64,000 nt of DNA from Luteimonas vadosa (GCF_039543545.1 NZ_BAABJY010000001.1:310001-374000); one strand, 5' to 3'; numbered from the stretch's first letter, positions 26,975 through 36,415 are shown. The notes: generated by a model from the sequence alone, not told the origin. Numbers and translations are program-made.

Positions 26975-26993
26975 CCGCGCCTGTTCGGCGCGG
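26975..26993. terminator. hairpin between convergent genes
   Basis: A perfect 7-bp stem CCGCGCC/GGCGCGG with a tgttc loop fills the 36-bp space between the permease stop and the rarD stop. It lacks a T-run in either direction, so it is at best a weak bidirectional terminator. Confidence 0.4.
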
Positions 26994-26996
26994 GCC

Positions 26997-27908
26997 TCAG
27001 ACGATCGCCGGCACCGCGCGCCGGCGCGAGCGCCGGTAGCCGTCCACGGCGAACACCGCCAGCGCGATCCAGATCAGCACGAAGCCGATCACGCGGTCGC
27101 GGCCGAAGGGTTCGCCGAACACCAGCACGCCGATCAGCAACTGCAGCGTCGGCGCCAGGTATTGCATCACCCCGACCACGGACAGCGGGATCCGCCGCAC
27201 CGCGTAGGAGAAGCCGATCAGCGGCAGCGCGGTCAGCGCGCCGCCGACGACCAGCAGCGCGTCGATGCCCAGGCTCCAGTGGCCGAAGAACCCGCCCTGC
27301 CCCTGCGCCTCGAACCAGCCGAGCGCCAGCGTGGCGGGCAACAGCAGGTAGAGGCTCTCGATGCCGAGCCCGGGGATGGCGTCGACCGCGGCGATCTTGC
27401 GGATCACCCCGTACATCGCGAACGAGCACGCCAGCGTCAGCGCGATCCACGGGAAGCTGCCGTAGTTGAAGGTCAGCCACAGCACGCCCAGCGCCGCGAT
27501 CCCGACCGAGGTCCATTGCGCCGGGTTGAGCCGCTCGCGCAGGAACACCACGCCGATCACGACATTGAGCAGCGGATTGATGAAGTAGCCCAGGCTGGTC
27601 TCGACCACGTGCCCGGCGTTCACCGCCCAGATGTACAGGCCCCAGTTCAAGGCGATGAAGACGCCGGACAACGCCAGCAGCCACGCCAGGCGCGGTTGCG
27701 CCAGCACGTCGCGGATCCAGTGTCGCCCACGTTTCCAGAACAGCCATGCCGCGACCAGAACCGCGCCCCACACGACCCGGTGCAGCACGATCTGCAGCGA
27801 AGGCACCGACTTGAGCAGGTGCCAGTACAGCGGCATGAGGCCCCAGATCACGAAGGCGCCGAACGCCATCCAGAGTCCGCCGCGGTCCATGGGCTGGCCC
27901 GCCGTCAC
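26997..27908 (-). CDS. rarD: RarD-type DMT permease
   Basis: 303 aa, ten membrane helices of the drug/metabolite transporter superfamily. The RarD subgroup is suggested by GLWMAFGAFVIWGLMPLYWH near the start and the ending FVLIWIALAVFAVDGYRRSR. E. coli RarD is linked to chloramphenicol resistance, but substrates are untested. The GTG at 27908 overlaps the upstream EamA gene stop and has AAGGA six bases before it; ATG 27890 is an alternative. Confidence 0.78.
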   Translation of the reverse strand: MTAGQPMDRGGLWMAFGAFVIWGLMPLYWHLLKSVPSLQIVLHRVVWGAVLVAAWLFWKRGRHWIRDVLAQPRLAWLLALSGVFIALNWGLYIWAVNAGHVVETSLGYFINPLLNVVIGVVFLRERLNPAQWTSVGIAALGVLWLTFNYGSFPWIALTLACSFAMYGVIRKIAAVDAIPGLGIESLYLLLPATLALGWFEAQGQGGFFGHWSLGIDALLVVGGALTALPLIGFSYAVRRIPLSVVGVMQYLAPTLQLLIGVLVFGEPFGRDRVIGFVLIWIALAVFAVDGYRRSRRRAVPAIV

Positions 27909-28840
27909 GGCACGTCCTTGGCCACGACCGGCACCGGCGGACGGGTGCGCGCCAGCGTGATGGCGACCACGCCGCCCAGGATCACCGCCATCGCCCCGAG
28001 GTCGTGCGCGGTGAAACGCTCCGACGCCAGCCACGCGCCCAGCACCACGGCGATCACCGGGTTGACGTAGGCATAGCTGGCCGCGAGCGTGGTGCGCACG
28101 TTGTGCAACAGCCAGATGTAGGCCGAGAACGCGACGATGGAGCCGAACACGGTGAGGTAGGCGAGCGACAGGCTGGCCTTGGCGTCGGGCATTTCGGTGA
28201 TCCGCTCGCCCAGCGCGAGCGCCAGGACGAGCATGACGCCGCCACCGCAGAGCATCTGCGCGGCGGCGCCCATGAACGGCGTCGGCAAGTCGCGCCCGCG
28301 GCTCCAGACCGAGCCGAACGACCAGGCGATCGGCGCGAACAGCAAGGCCAGCAATCCCTTCGGCGACATGGTCAGCGAACTTCCCGCGTTGAGCCAGAGC
28401 ACGCCGACGAAACCGATGGCCAGCCCAAGCCACTCCAGGCGCGACGGATGCTGGCCGCGCAGCACCAGGAAGACCGCCATCCACAACGGTGCCGACGCCA
28501 CCGCGATCGCGGCCAGCCCGGAAGACACGGTCTGTTCGGCGATGCAGACCAGTCCATTGCCGCCGCCCAGCAGCAGCACGCCCATGAAGGTGGCGTTGCG
28601 CCACTGTCGAGGCGTCGGCGCGGGCACGCCGCGCCATCGCAAGACGGCGTACATCAGCGCACCGGCCGCGACGAAGCGCAACCCGCCCATCAGCAGCGGT
28701 GGGTAACCGCCTTCGAGCGCGAAGCGGATGCCCAGGTAGGTCGATCCCCAGACCAGGTAGACGACCCCCAGCGCGATGGCCGTCGCCGCCAACGTGGCCG
28801 GCACCGCGGCGTGCACGGCAGGGGTGGAGGCTTCGGCCAT
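27905..28840 (-). CDS. EamA/YedA-type DMT permease
   Basis: 311 aa with ten membrane helices and two EamA repeats. The first repeat begins IALGVVYLVWGSTYLGIRFA with the WGSTYLGIRFA motif of the YedA/RhtA type; the second contains LTVFGSIVAFSAYIWLL and VNPVIAVVLGAWLASE. It would export small metabolites or amino acids. The gene directly precedes and overlaps rarD (TGA/GTG overlap), giving a two-permease unit. The start at ATG 28840 is chosen for position; no strong ribosome site is visible. Confidence 0.75.
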   Translation of the reverse strand: MAEASTPAVHAAVPATLAATAIALGVVYLVWGSTYLGIRFALEGGYPPLLMGGLRFVAAGALMYAVLRWRGVPAPTPRQWRNATFMGVLLLGGGNGLVCIAEQTVSSGLAAIAVASAPLWMAVFLVLRGQHPSRLEWLGLAIGFVGVLWLNAGSSLTMSPKGLLALLFAPIAWSFGSVWSRGRDLPTPFMGAAAQMLCGGGVMLVLALALGERITEMPDAKASLSLAYLTVFGSIVAFSAYIWLLHNVRTTLAASYAYVNPVIAVVLGAWLASERFTAHDLGAMAVILGGVVAITLARTRPPVPVVAKDVP

Positions 28841-28949
28841 CTGGGGTCCGCGGGGAAGGGTGTGGAGCCCGGGCGCGTGCGCCCGGACAGGCGATTCTAC
28901 GCGGAGCGGTCCGCGCACGGATGGAACGCTGCGGCGCATCGGTGCCGCC

Positions 28950-29804
28950 TCATGCGCTGCGCTCGCGCTGCAGCACCTTGCGCTTCATCGGCAGGCCCCA
29001 ACGGTAACCGCCCAGGGAGCCGTCGCCGCGGATCACCCGGTGGCAGGGCACGATCACGGCGACGCGATTGCGCGCGCAGGCGCCGGCCACCGCGCGCGCG
29101 CCGCGCGCGTCGCCCAGTTCCGCGGCCAACTCGGCGTAGCTCCGCGTCTGTCCCGCAGGGATGCGCATCAGGGCATCCCAGACGCGTTTCTGGAACGCGG
29201 TCCCGACCAGGTCGACCGCCGGCGCCCCGGGTCCGGCGCCCGGCGCGTGCTTGCCCGCCAGGGCATCGGCCACGGCGCGCACGCGGGGCGCGAGGAAGTC
29301 GTCGCGGCCGGCATCGACGCGCTGGCAGTCCGCGGCCGGGAACTCCGCCCGCAGCTTCGCTTCCAGCGCCGCATCCTCCTCGCCCAGTTCGACCATGCAC
29401 ACGCCCCGTTGCGTGGCGGCGACCAGCGCCCGCCCGAGCGTGGTGTCGATCAGGCTCCAGTGGATGTCCATGCCGGCGCCCCCGGCGCGATAGCGCGCGG
29501 GCGTCATGCCAAGCCTGGCCGCGCCGGCCTCGTACACCCTCGACGGGGACCCGTAGCCGGCGTCGTACAACGCCCTGCTGACCTCCTCCCCGTCTCGCAA
29601 CGACGCCTTCAGGCGCCCGAGCTTGCGTTCGGAAAGATAGGCGGCCGGGCTGAGGCCGAAGCGGCGGGTGAAGCGTCGCTGCAGGTGCGAGGCACTGATG
29701 CCGACGGCGGCCGACAGTTCCGCCAAGCTCGGCTCACCGGCGTCGAGCAGGCGACGGGCTTGCTCGAGGGGATCGGATGCTTTCCGGGTGTCCGCGCTTG
29801 CCAT
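28950..29804 (-). CDS. AraC-type/alkylguanine methyltransferase fusion (Ada-like, no N-terminal metal domain)
   Basis: 284 aa. Residues 10-105 are an AraC-type helix-turn-helix (LAELSAAVGISASHLQRRFT, FGLSPAAYLSERKLGRLKAS). Residues 110-284 are an O6-methylguanine-DNA methyltransferase with the active-site VIVPCHRVI, RSYAELAAELGDARGARAVA helix-turn-helix and GGYRWGLPMKR. The Cys-rich N-terminal domain of E. coli Ada that senses methylphosphotriesters is absent, and the protein begins at the linker. It probably repairs alkylated guanine, but cannot be induced the way Ada is. Such two-domain Ada-like genes occur in other proteobacteria. Confidence 0.82.
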   Translation of the reverse strand: MASADTRKASDPLEQARRLLDAGEPSLAELSAAVGISASHLQRRFTRRFGLSPAAYLSERKLGRLKASLRDGEEVSRALYDAGYGSPSRVYEAGAARLGMTPARYRAGGAGMDIHWSLIDTTLGRALVAATQRGVCMVELGEEDAALEAKLRAEFPAADCQRVDAGRDDFLAPRVRAVADALAGKHAPGAGPGAPAVDLVGTAFQKRVWDALMRIPAGQTRSYAELAAELGDARGARAVAGACARNRVAVIVPCHRVIRGDGSLGGYRWGLPMKRKVLQRERSA

Positions 29805-29929
29805 GGCCCAAAGACTAACGGGCGCACTGGGCGCCCGCTATCCGGATTTTGCGCATGTCCCGGCGGGCCGCTGACCGGCCAGGGAAAGAGGCAACGGCGG
29901 CCGGGCCGCCCTTGCCGGCACCGCGTGCC

Positions 29930-32125
29930 TCAGCGCGCCCAGCGCCCCGGGGCCGTCGACTCGGGCAACACCGCCGCCGCCAGCTGGCGGTTGCCGTCGA
30001 GCAGGCGCACCGCGTCGGCGAGGATCGCCGCCGACTCGCGCAGCAGCGGATCCGGGCGCTTTTCCGCGGCCTTTTCGCGCGCGGCATCCTGCGCGACGTT
30101 ACGTTCGCTCGATTGCAGTCCGTCGTCGATCGATTCCTCGGCCAATGGGTCAAGCGCCAGTCCCAGCCGCTTGCGCTCCTCCTGGCGCTGCTTGCGCTTG
30201 GCGGCCTGGCGATCGCGCTCTGCACGGCGCTCGGCCTCGTTGAGCGACACGTACTTCTTCTCCTGCTCGGCGCGGAACTCGGCGACGTCCTGCGACCACC
30301 ACTGGAATTCCCTGTCCTTCGCCACGCGGGCGTCGTGGAGCGCGTCGAGCTTCGGCAGCAGGGTCGCGAAATTGCCGTACTGCACGTGGGGCACCGCGGC
30401 GATGCGCGTCCAAGGCAGCGCGTTGTCATAGGTGCTTTCGCCGTATTCGCTGGCGTCCACCGTGACCGGGAAGCGGATGTCCGGCACCACGCCCTTGTTC
30501 TGCGTGCTGCTGCCGCCGGGCAGGAAAAACTGCGCGATGGTGAGCTTGACCTGGCCGTATTGCGTGCCCTCGTTGGCCGGCCACCGGTCGAGGTCGACCA
30601 GGTTCTGCACCGTGCCCTTGCCGAAGGTGGTCTCGCCGATCACCAGGCCACGGCCGTAATCCTGGATCGCGCCGGCGAAGATCTCCGACGCCGAGGCCGA
30701 GCTGCGGTTGATCAGCACCGCCAGCGGACCGTCCCAGGCCACGCCTTCGGAACGGTCGGACTCGACGCTCACCCGGCCGCCGGACTCGCGCACCTGCACC
30801 ACGGGACCCTTGTCGATGAACAGGCCGGTCAATTCGACGGCCTCGGTGAGCGAGCCGCCGCCGTTGTTGCGCAGGTCCATCACCACCCCGTCGACCTTGT
30901 CGGTGCGGAACCGCTGCAACAGGCGCGCGACGTCGCGCGTGGCCGAGGCATAGTCGCCGTTGCGGGTGCGGCGACCTTCGAAATCCTGGTAGAAGGCGGG
31001 CAGCTCGATCACGCCGATGCGCTTGCCCGGCTGGCCCTCGCCGGTCGGGATCGTCAGCACCTTGGCCTTGGCCGCCTGCTCCTCGAGCCGGATCTTGGCG
31101 CGGGTGAGCGTGATGCGCACCGGCGTGCTGTCGAGCACGGCCTCGGCGGGCACCACGTCCAGCCGCACCTGGGTACCGGCCTTGCCCTTGATCTTCTCGA
31201 CCACGTCGTCGATGCGCCAGCCGACCACGTCCTCCATCGGGCCGCTGCGGCCCTGGCCGACGCCCACGATGCGGTCCCCGGGCGTGAACTTCTCGCTCAT
31301 CGCTGCCGGTCCGCCGGCGATGATCTCGCGGATCACCACGACGTCGTCCTGCTTCTGCAGCTGCGCTCCGATGCCCTCCAGCGACAGCGACATGCTCTGG
31401 TTGAACAGCGCGGCGCTGCGCGGGTTGAAATAGTCGGTATGCGGATCGATGGCGCCGGTGTAGGCGTTGAGGAAGCTCTGGAACGCATCCTCCCTGTTGA
31501 GCTGGGCGACGTTCTTGGAGATGTTGGCGTAGCGCTTGTCCAGCGTCTTGCGGATCTCGTCGGGCTTCTTGCCGGCCAGTTTCAGCCGCAGCCAGTCGTT
31601 GCGGACGGACTGCTTCCACAGGTGGTCCAGCTCGGCCTGGTCCTTGGCCCAGGCTGCATCCTCGCGATCGTAGTGCCAGCGGTCGTTGCCGCTGAAATCG
31701 AAGATGTCCTGCTTGAGCAGCCCGCGGGCGTGCTCGACGCGCTGGTTCACGCGCTGCTGGTAGAGCGCGAACATCGCGAAGGCGGGCCCGGTGTCGCCCT
31801 GCTTCAGCGCCTCGCCCATCCTCGCCCGGTAGGGCGCGAACTTCGCGACGTCCGGGGCGGTGAGGAACAGCTTGGCGCCGTCGAGCGACTCCAGGTAGCG
31901 CTTGAAGATCTCGGCGGACATCGCCGCGTCCAGGGCGCGCGGCCGGTAGGCGTAGCGGCTGTCCGACAGCAGTCCGTAGACCAGCTTCGAGGTCGTGGCG
32001 TGGTCGACGCGCGCGGCTTCACCGATCGCATTGTTGGAGTCGCCCGCGGCTCGGGCCATCAGCCCGAGCGGCGCCGCCAGCGCCAGTGCGATCAGGGAGG
32101 TGGACAGGACCTGGGAGAGTTTCAT
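29930..32125 (-). CDS. prc: tail-specific periplasmic protease Prc/Tsp
   Basis: 731 aa starting with a signal peptide (LSTSLIALALAAPLGLMARA). Domains in order are an N-terminal DUF3340 helical region, a PDZ domain (residues about 210-310, LSLEGIGAQLQ), the S41 protease core with VDGVVMDLRNNGGGSLTEAV, the nucleophile in NRSSASASEIFAG and the Lys in GETTFGKGT, and a C-terminal DUF3340 region. It degrades proteins with nonpolar C-termini and processes penicillin-binding protein 3 and MepS in E. coli. The start at ATG 32125 places the signal peptide first; the longer frame does not. Confidence 0.9.
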   Translation of the reverse strand: MKLSQVLSTSLIALALAAPLGLMARAAGDSNNAIGEAARVDHATTSKLVYGLLSDSRYAYRPRALDAAMSAEIFKRYLESLDGAKLFLTAPDVAKFAPYRARMGEALKQGDTGPAFAMFALYQQRVNQRVEHARGLLKQDIFDFSGNDRWHYDREDAAWAKDQAELDHLWKQSVRNDWLRLKLAGKKPDEIRKTLDKRYANISKNVAQLNREDAFQSFLNAYTGAIDPHTDYFNPRSAALFNQSMSLSLEGIGAQLQKQDDVVVIREIIAGGPAAMSEKFTPGDRIVGVGQGRSGPMEDVVGWRIDDVVEKIKGKAGTQVRLDVVPAEAVLDSTPVRITLTRAKIRLEEQAAKAKVLTIPTGEGQPGKRIGVIELPAFYQDFEGRRTRNGDYASATRDVARLLQRFRTDKVDGVVMDLRNNGGGSLTEAVELTGLFIDKGPVVQVRESGGRVSVESDRSEGVAWDGPLAVLINRSSASASEIFAGAIQDYGRGLVIGETTFGKGTVQNLVDLDRWPANEGTQYGQVKLTIAQFFLPGGSSTQNKGVVPDIRFPVTVDASEYGESTYDNALPWTRIAAVPHVQYGNFATLLPKLDALHDARVAKDREFQWWSQDVAEFRAEQEKKYVSLNEAERRAERDRQAAKRKQRQEERKRLGLALDPLAEESIDDGLQSSERNVAQDAAREKAAEKRPDPLLRESAAILADAVRLLDGNRQLAAAVLPESTAPGRWAR

Positions 32126-32397
32126 GCGGGGTACGGACCTCTGGGGGATTTGCCGGCTGCGACGGTCTTGCGGGGACGGCCCGGTCGGCGACCGGGGGAC
32201 CACCATGCGCCTCTCAGGGACGTGCGCACAGTGCTGAAAGTTGCATCCGGACGCTTGCGGGAGCCGAGAATCCACTCTAACCGCCCGTCAAGGCGCGGAG
32301 GTGAACGATTCTTCAGCCCGCAGGCACCGCTCGTCGCTTTCACGGGCCCGCTGGCTTCCGGACCACGCAAACGGCCCTGCGCGCCCGTGGGCAGGCC
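32126..32397. other. 272-bp gap between lipA and prc
   Basis: No gene is seen here. It should hold the prc promoter; a TTGACG stands near 32285 on the minus strand, but no matching -10 at the right distance is convincing. Confidence 0.35.
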
Positions 32398-33423
32398 TCA
32401 CGCCGCGCCGCGGGCACCCTGCGCACGGGCGGCATCGGCCGCCTGCTGGTCGGCGTGGTAGGACGAACGCACCAGCGGACCCGAGGCGACATGGGTGAAC
32501 CCCAGCGCCATGCCGAAGTCTTCCAGCGCCTTGAACTCGTCCGGCGTCCAGTAGCGCAGCACGGGGTGGTGGTGCGCGCTGGGCTGCAGGTACTGGCCGA
32601 TGGTGACCATCTCGACGTCGTGCGCGCGCAGGTCGCGCAGCGTGCCCTGCACCTGGTCCATGGTCTCGCCGAGGCCGAGCATGATCCCCGACTTGGTCGG
32701 GATCGACGGATGCTGCTGCTTGAACTTCTGCAGCAGCGTCATCGACCACTGGTAGTCGGCGCCCGGGCGGACGTTGCGGTAGAGGTCGGGCACGGTCTCG
32801 ACGTTGTGGTTGAAGACGTCCGGCGGGTGGGTCGCGAGGATCTCCAGCGCGCGCTCCATGCGGCCCTTGCCGCGGAAATCCGGCGTCAGGATCTCGATGC
32901 GGGTACCCGGCGACTGCGCGCGGATCGCGGCGATGCAGTCGACGAAGTGCTGCGCCCCGCCGTCACGCAGGTCGTCCCGGTCGACGCTGGTCACGACGAC
33001 GTAGGCCAGGCCCATGTCGGCGACGGTCTCCGCCAGGTGGCGCGGCTCGTCGGAGTCCGGCGGTTTCGGACGGCCGTGGGCGACGTCGCAGAAGCTGCAC
33101 CGGCGGGTGCAGACCTCGCCGAGGATCATGAACGTGGCGGTGCCGTGGCCGAAGCACTCGTGGATGTTCGGGCAGCTCGCCTCCTCGCACACGGTGACCA
33201 GGCGGTTCTTGCGCAGCTTGGCCTTGAGGATGGCGACGGCGTTGTTGGACGGGATGCGCACCCGGATCCACGAAGGCTTGCGCAGCACCGGGGCGTCCTC
33301 GAACGTCACCGGCGAGCGCGCGATCTTGTCGCCCGCGACCTGCCGCGCACCGGGCACCAGCGACGGCGCGGCATCGGCCTGCAGGACTTGCAGCGGGATC
33401 GTGCGGTCGGTCGGGAGGCTCAT
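32398..33423 (-). CDS. lipA: lipoyl synthase
   Basis: 341 aa radical-SAM enzyme that inserts two sulfurs into octanoyl groups on lipoyl domains. The SAM cluster motif CTRRCSFC and the auxiliary cluster set CEEASCPNIHEC are both complete, and the C-terminal RSSY motif (VRSSYHAD) that ligates the auxiliary cluster is present. ATG 33423 is chosen because the frame upstream duplicates LipB coding. It lies directly after lipB on the same strand with a 94-bp gap, in the usual order ybeD-lipB-lipA. Confidence 0.95.
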   Translation of the reverse strand: MSLPTDRTIPLQVLQADAAPSLVPGARQVAGDKIARSPVTFEDAPVLRKPSWIRVRIPSNNAVAILKAKLRKNRLVTVCEEASCPNIHECFGHGTATFMILGEVCTRRCSFCDVAHGRPKPPDSDEPRHLAETVADMGLAYVVVTSVDRDDLRDGGAQHFVDCIAAIRAQSPGTRIEILTPDFRGKGRMERALEILATHPPDVFNHNVETVPDLYRNVRPGADYQWSMTLLQKFKQQHPSIPTKSGIMLGLGETMDQVQGTLRDLRAHDVEMVTIGQYLQPSAHHHPVLRYWTPDEFKALEDFGMALGFTHVASGPLVRSSYHADQQAADAARAQGARGAA

Positions 33424-33517
33424 GGGCACTCGGGTCGGCAGGGACGCGACGGGGTGGCCATTGTAGACCAGCGACGCCGGCCGCCCCTGCGCAACGCACG
33501 CGGGCGGTGGCCGCCTT

Positions 33518-34180
33518 TCAAGCCGCCAACAGCGCTTCCGGGCGCGCGTCGGTGGCCTGCAGCGCCAGTCCGAACTGCCCCGCCAGCTGTTCGAGCAGCA
33601 CCGGCTTGACCGCGTCGATCCCGCCAGGGCCGCCGAGGTCGTGCAGCGACGTGACCCGCAATCCCGCGAAGCCGCAGGGGTTGATGCGATGGAAGGGTTC
33701 CAGGTCCATCGCCACGTTGAACGCCAGGCCGTGGAAGGTGCAGCCGCGGCGCACGCGGATGCCCAGGGCGGCCACCTTCGCGTCGTTGACGTAGACACCC
33801 GGCGCGCCATCCCGGCGCGCCGCGCCGATGTTCCATTCCGCGAGGCTGTCGATGACCGCCTGCTCGATGCGGTGCACGTACTCGCGCACGCCCACCTTCA
33901 GCCGCTTGATGTCGAGCAGCGGGTAGGCCACGAGCTGGCCCGGCCCGTGGTAGGTCACCTGTCCGCCACGGTCCACCTGCAGCACCGGGATGTCGCCGGG
34001 CGCGAGCACGTGTTCCGGTTTGCCCGCCTGTCCGAGGGTGAAGACCGGGTCGTGCTCGACCAGCCAGATTTCATCCGGCGTACCCGCGTCGCGTGCGTCC
34101 GTGAATCGCTGCATCGCCCGCCAGACCGGCTCGTAGGGCTGGCGACCGAGGTCGCGCACGATCGCCGGCGTGTTCACCAC
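33518..34180 (-). CDS. lipB: octanoyl transferase
   Basis: 220 aa. Transfers octanoyl from acyl carrier protein to lipoyl domains, making the substrate for LipA. Signature segments are QVDRGGQVTYHGPGQLVAYP and GAPGVYVNDAKVAALGIRV with the catalytic Lys, and CTFHGLAFNVAMDL, INPCGFAG with the catalytic Cys. GTG 34180 (or GTG 34177) is favoured; the longer TTG start at 34228 would run into the ybeD end. Ribosome site is weak, consistent with coupling to ybeD. Confidence 0.92.
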   Translation of the reverse strand: MVNTPAIVRDLGRQPYEPVWRAMQRFTDARDAGTPDEIWLVEHDPVFTLGQAGKPEHVLAPGDIPVLQVDRGGQVTYHGPGQLVAYPLLDIKRLKVGVREYVHRIEQAVIDSLAEWNIGAARRDGAPGVYVNDAKVAALGIRVRRGCTFHGLAFNVAMDLEPFHRINPCGFAGLRVTSLHDLGGPGGIDAVKPVLLEQLAGQFGLALQATDARPEALLAA

Positions 34181-34244
34181 CCGCGAAACGTGGTGCGACG
34201 GCCCCCTGCCCGCGGTGCCGGCAGGCAATGACCGCGCAACCGGC

Positions 34245-34523
34245 CTACAGGGTCCACTTCACTTCCGGATGCGCGCGCAGTGCGGCATGGGCGCTGTCGT
34301 ACTGCTCGCGCGAGGCGGCGTGGAACGCCAGGCGCACCGACACGTACTTGCCGCCGCTGGACGCCCGCGTGGCGCACCTCTCGTCGACCACGGTAATGCC
34401 TGCCGCGCGCAACAAGGCAGGCAGCGCGTCCTCGAGCCCGGCCTCGGCCAGGCCCATGGCGGTGATCTCGAACTCACCGGGGAACTGGAACCCGTGTTCC
34501 TGCGACTGCGGATCGATCTCCAT
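34245..34523 (-). CDS. ybeD: DUF493/YbeD-like regulatory protein
   Basis: 92 aa with a ferredoxin-like ACT-type fold: FEITAMGLAEAGLEDALPAL, then ITVVDERCATRASSGGKYVS and VRLAFHAASREQYDSAHAAL. YbeD precedes lipB in many gammaproteobacteria, and a role in lipoate or envelope control has been suggested but not shown. The genomic position next to lipB supports the assignment. Confidence 0.85.
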   Translation of the reverse strand: MEIDPQSQEHGFQFPGEFEITAMGLAEAGLEDALPALLRAAGITVVDERCATRASSGGKYVSVRLAFHAASREQYDSAHAALRAHPEVKWTL

Positions 34524-34685
34524 GGCCCGATTATGGCGGCCTTGCGCGTCCAACCCAAGATCCGCGACGCAAGGTCCCTCGGCTTGGCCTGTCGCACGCG
34601 GGTTTGGCGTGGCAAGGGGAGAAGGGTGCCCACGGCCTTCCTCCGTGCGGCCCTTGCGCGGCCTGCCCGTCCGGAGGGAGACCCC

Positions 34686-35174
34686 ATGGCGATCCGATTG
34701 CTCAAAGTCGTGCTGCTGGCGCTGGTCGCCCTGCTGGCGCTGCTGTATGCCGCCCAGAACGTCGCCAACCTCGACGCCGCGCTGCAGGCCGTCGCCTACG
34801 TCCTGCGCATGGACGACCACGCCGTGTACCCCGATACGGTCGGGGTGGCGATCGACAGCCCGGCGGTGGCGGCCCTGGCCCTCTCGGTGATCATCGCGGG
34901 GGAAATGGCGGCCGGCCTGTTCGCCGCCAAGGGCGCCTGGGACCTGTGGGCCGCGCGGTCCGACGCCCCCGCCGCGTTCCAGGCCGCCAAGACCTGGGGC
35001 CTGCTCGGCTGCGGCCTGGGCCTGGTCGTGTGGATGGGCCTGTTCGCGGTGGTCGGTGGCGCGTTCTTCCAGATGTGGCAGACACCGGCGGGCTCGGCCT
35101 CGCTGGCCGGCGCCTTCCAGTACGCCTCGCTGTGCGCGTTCGTCCTGCTGTTCGTCAACATGCCGGACGCGTGA
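34686..35174 (+). CDS. DUF2165 membrane protein
   Basis: 162 aa with about four membrane segments (LKVVLLALVALLALLYAAQN, VAALALSVIIAGEMAAGLFA, WGLLGCGLGLVVWMGLFAVV, AGAFQYASLCAFVLLFVNMP). The DUF2165 features are seen: QNVANLDAALQAVAYVLRMD near the start and the final aromatic helix. GGAG lies 6 bases before ATG 34686. It stands alone on the plus strand between dacC and ybeD, which are usually adjacent, so it is probably an inserted gene. Function unknown. Confidence 0.75.
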   Translation: MAIRLLKVVLLALVALLALLYAAQNVANLDAALQAVAYVLRMDDHAVYPDTVGVAIDSPAVAALALSVIIAGEMAAGLFAAKGAWDLWAARSDAPAAFQAAKTWGLLGCGLGLVVWMGLFAVVGGAFFQMWQTPAGSASLAGAFQYASLCAFVLLFVNMPDA

Positions 35175-35200
35175 CGCCCGGAGGCGCCCGGGGTGCGGCG

Positions 35201-36415
35201 CTAGACCGAATCCCACCACATCAGCAGTTCGTGCCAGAGGCGCTTGAAGAATCCGCCTTCGGGCACGCCGTCGAGCGCGACCAGGGGCGCCTGCGCCACG
35301 ACCTTGCCGTCCAGCGAGACCCGCACGTTGCCCACGGCCTGGCCCTTGGCGATCGGCGCCACCAGGACCTTGGGTACGTCCATCACCGGCTTGAGCTGCT
35401 CGTACTTGCCACGCGGCATGCTGACCAGCAGCGGGCGGGCGACGCCAAGGCGGACCGCGTCCGCCTCGCCCTTCCAGATCTTCGGCGACGCGATCGCCTT
35501 GCCGGCGTCGTAGAGCTTGTGGGTCTCGTAGAAGCGGAACCCCCAGTTGAGCAGCGCCAGCGAATCGTTGGCGCGCTGTTTCTCCGAGGTCGAATGCATG
35601 ACCACGCTGATCAGGCGCTGGTCGCCCCGCTTGGCGGAGGCCATCAGGCAGTAGCCGGCGGCCGAGGTATGCCCGGTCTTGATGCCGTCGACGCTCGGAT
35701 CGCGCCACAGCAGCACGTTGCGGTTGCGCTGCGTGATCGGCCCGACGGTGAATTCCTTGATCTTGTTGTGGCTGTAGGCCTCCGGGAAATCGCGGACCAG
35801 CGCACGGCCCAGCAGGGCCAGGTCTCGCGGCGTGGAGTAATGGTTCTCGGCCGGCAGGCCATGGGCATTGACGAAGTTCGAGTTCTTCAGGCCGATGCGC
35901 TTGGCGTAGGCGTTCATGAGCGCGGCGAAGGCGTCCTCGGACCCCGCGACGTGTTCGGCGAGCGCGATGGCGGCGTCGTTGCCGGACTGCACCACCATGC
36001 CCTTTTCCATGTCGACCAGCGGCGCGGTCTTGTTGACCTCGAAGCCGCTGTAGCTGCCGTCGGTGCCGGCGCCGCCGCTGCGCCAGGCGTTCTCGCTCAT
36101 CATCACCGGGTCGGTGGGCTTGATCTTGCCGGCCTTCAACTCGGCGGCGATCACGTAGCTGGTCATCACCTTGGTGATGCTGGCCGGTTCCATGCGCTTG
36201 TCCACGTTCTCGCCCGCCAGCACCTGCCCGGTGGCGTAGTCCATCAGCACCCAGGCCTCGCCGACCACGTCCGGCGGCGGCGGCACGGGCAAGGCATCGC
36301 TGAGCGCGGCCGGTGCGGCGGGCTGCGGCTGCGGCGTCTGCGCCACGGCCAGGCCGAAGGCGCCGACCGCGAGGGCGGCCAGCAGTGCGCGACGGGTCAG
36401 TACGGAAATCTTCAT
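35201..36415 (-). CDS. dacC: D-alanyl-D-alanine carboxypeptidase (PBP5/6 family)
   Basis: 404 aa with a signal peptide (RALLAALAVGAFGLAVAQ). The catalytic triad motifs are SxxK in EPASITKVM, SxN in VQSGNDAAIA, and KTG in DGIKTGHTSA. A C-terminal domain II and a final amphipathic anchor (FKRLWHELLMWWDSV) follow, as in DacA/DacC. It trims the terminal D-Ala from peptidoglycan side chains. It follows rlpA in the cell-wall cluster. Confidence 0.92.
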   Translation of the reverse strand: MKISVLTRRALLAALAVGAFGLAVAQTPQPQPAAPAALSDALPVPPPPDVVGEAWVLMDYATGQVLAGENVDKRMEPASITKVMTSYVIAAELKAGKIKPTDPVMMSENAWRSGGAGTDGSYSGFEVNKTAPLVDMEKGMVVQSGNDAAIALAEHVAGSEDAFAALMNAYAKRIGLKNSNFVNAHGLPAENHYSTPRDLALLGRALVRDFPEAYSHNKIKEFTVGPITQRNRNVLLWRDPSVDGIKTGHTSAAGYCLMASAKRGDQRLISVVMHSTSEKQRANDSLALLNWGFRFYETHKLYDAGKAIASPKIWKGEADAVRLGVARPLLVSMPRGKYEQLKPVMDVPKVLVAPIAKGQAVGNVRVSLDGKVVAQAPLVALDGVPEGGFFKRLWHELLMWWDSV

